Source: Desulfurococcaceae archaeon
GTDB lineage: Archaea > Thermoproteota > Thermoprotei_A > Sulfolobales > Desulfurococcaceae
DNA length: 64,000 nt
Reading direction: 5' to 3'
Assembly: GCA_038845865.1 (NCBI GenBank)
Contig: JAWBQJ010000003.1
Location: forward strand, 1-64,000
Notes under the pieces: generated by a model
What the model was told of the DNA's origin: nothing
Seen by the model: the letters and a program-made list of their open reading frames with translations, nothing else
Database searches by the model: none
Program-made: the position numbers and the translations under genes
Shown: piece by piece, positions 63,513-64,000 of the stretch
Position numbering within the stretch: position 1 is the stretch's first letter
Layout of the letters: every line of letters starts with the position of its first letter

Positions 63513-64000
63513 TTGAACACCTACTTCCTGGGATGGGGTTTGGCTGACTGGTTTATTACGCTGATCAGCTATAGGCCGGACGCCCTTTCAGTATGGTCAA
63601 ATATGACGGTGAGGGAGAGGCTATTCCATTACTATAGCGTTATGAGGAATGAAAGGCCGGCGAGATTCCTAGTGGCCAAGCTCATGCCCGTCGACCTAGA
63701 CCCCTACTCGGGTGAGATCGCGTTAAAAGACCTCCTGAACGTGCACGATAAACTGGCAAAAGAGTTCCAGCTTTTTTATAGGGACCTCAGTACCGAGAAC
63801 GTCGCTAAGCTAGAAAGGCTTGAAAGGCCTAGATACAGCTACCTCGACGTTAAGGTAGCCCTGGCGTACAGGTTTATGAGCCCTTGCAGTCTTTGTGAAA
63901 GGAGATGTGGAGCCCTCAGGTTAGAGGGTAAGCCTGGAACGTGCACCATGGATAAGGAGGCGATCGTTCACAGCTATTTTCACCACATGGGCGAGGAGGC
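63513..64000 (+). CDS. Radical SAM protein, PflX-like (partial)
   Basis: The frame is open from a TTG at 63513 to the window end, so the C terminus is missing. MSPCSLCERRCGALRLEGKPGTC matches the Cys-rich N-terminal part of the PflX/pyruvate formate-lyase-activator-like radical SAM family. The radical SAM CxxxCxxC itself would lie beyond the edge. The gene starts 44 bp after the HAD phosphatase. Confidence 0.72.
   Translation, partial: MNTYFLGWGLADWFITLISYRPDALSVWSNMTVRERLFHYYSVMRNERPARFLVAKLMPVDLDPYSGEIALKDLLNVHDKLAKEFQLFYRDLSTENVAKLERLERPRYSYLDVKVALAYRFMSPCSLCERRCGALRLEGKPGTCTMDKEAIVHSYFHHMGEE

Overview
The window reads as chromosomal DNA of a hyperthermophilic member of the Thermoproteota (Crenarchaeota), most likely a Desulfurococcales-type organism; that placement is an inference. 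Supporting signs are a full-length reverse gyrase, a family B DNA polymerase, archaeal DnaG, Pelota, LSm, eL33, eL37 and eL38, an ESCRT-III (CdvB-type) protein, two proteasome beta paralogues, the aCPSF1/FttA termination factor, sn-glycerol-1-phosphate dehydrogenase, an isopentenyl phosphate kinase, tRNA genes with short introns, an archaeal SRP RNA, and many GTG and TTG starts preceded by GGTG-type ribosome sites. Genes are tightly packed and mostly housekeeping; neither PolB nor reverse gyrase contains an intein. No cas gene, complete transposon or provirus is visible.

Layout. 1-1.9 kb: trailer half of a CRISPR array (25 identical 24-nt repeats) abutting the 3' end of reverse gyrase (2-5.5 kb). 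5.6-18 kb: a possible structured RNA, a P-loop ATPase, a PiT phosphate permease with its DUF47 partner, a sugar epimerase, a CcdA-like membrane protein, a DMT exporter, an acetyltransferase with a stop at codon 3, eL33, threonine synthase, SRP RNA and a site-2 protease. 17-31 kb is an information-processing block: nucleotidyltransferase, Pelota, PolB, DnaG, eL37, LSm, FKBP, G1P dehydrogenase, proteasome beta, FttA, NMN adenylyltransferase, RNA cyclase, a NOG1-type GTPase and a shortened TFB-like protein. 31-38 kb: second proteasome beta, tRNA-Arg, an iron block (DtxR, FeoA, FeoB) with a clear dyad operator, eL38, tRNA-Cys, AbrB-PhoU, tRNA-Val, translin and tRNA-Tyr. 38-45 kb: glycosyltransferase with an MBL nuclease, a TatD-like/zinc-finger/AIR-synthase-like operon, CdvB paralogue and two C/D box sRNAs. 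45-64 kb: a GlmS that lacks the glutaminase cysteine, TrpRS, hexulose-phosphate synthase, formyl-THF cycloligase-like protein, prenyl synthase, glutamate dehydrogenase, nicotinamidase, diphthine synthase, a membrane glycosyltransferase, isopentenyl phosphate kinase, CysRS, nucleoside phosphorylase, adenosine-specific kinase, TRAM protein, HAD phosphatase and a partial radical SAM gene.

Several genes work together: IPK, prenyl synthase and G1P dehydrogenase supply archaeal lipid precursors; PiT, DUF47 and AbrB-PhoU handle phosphate; DtxR with FeoA and FeoB handles iron; the C/D sRNAs guide rRNA or tRNA methylation; FttA ends transcription.

The observations most worth following are the degenerate glutaminase of GlmS, the perfect dyad over the feo promoter, the 8-bp hairpin before fttA, the 88-nt coding-like CRISPR spacer and the palindrome-bearing spacer, the decayed TnpB-like tails, the GC-rich RNA candidate near 35.7 kb, and the in-frame TGA at codon 3 of the acetyltransferase gene.
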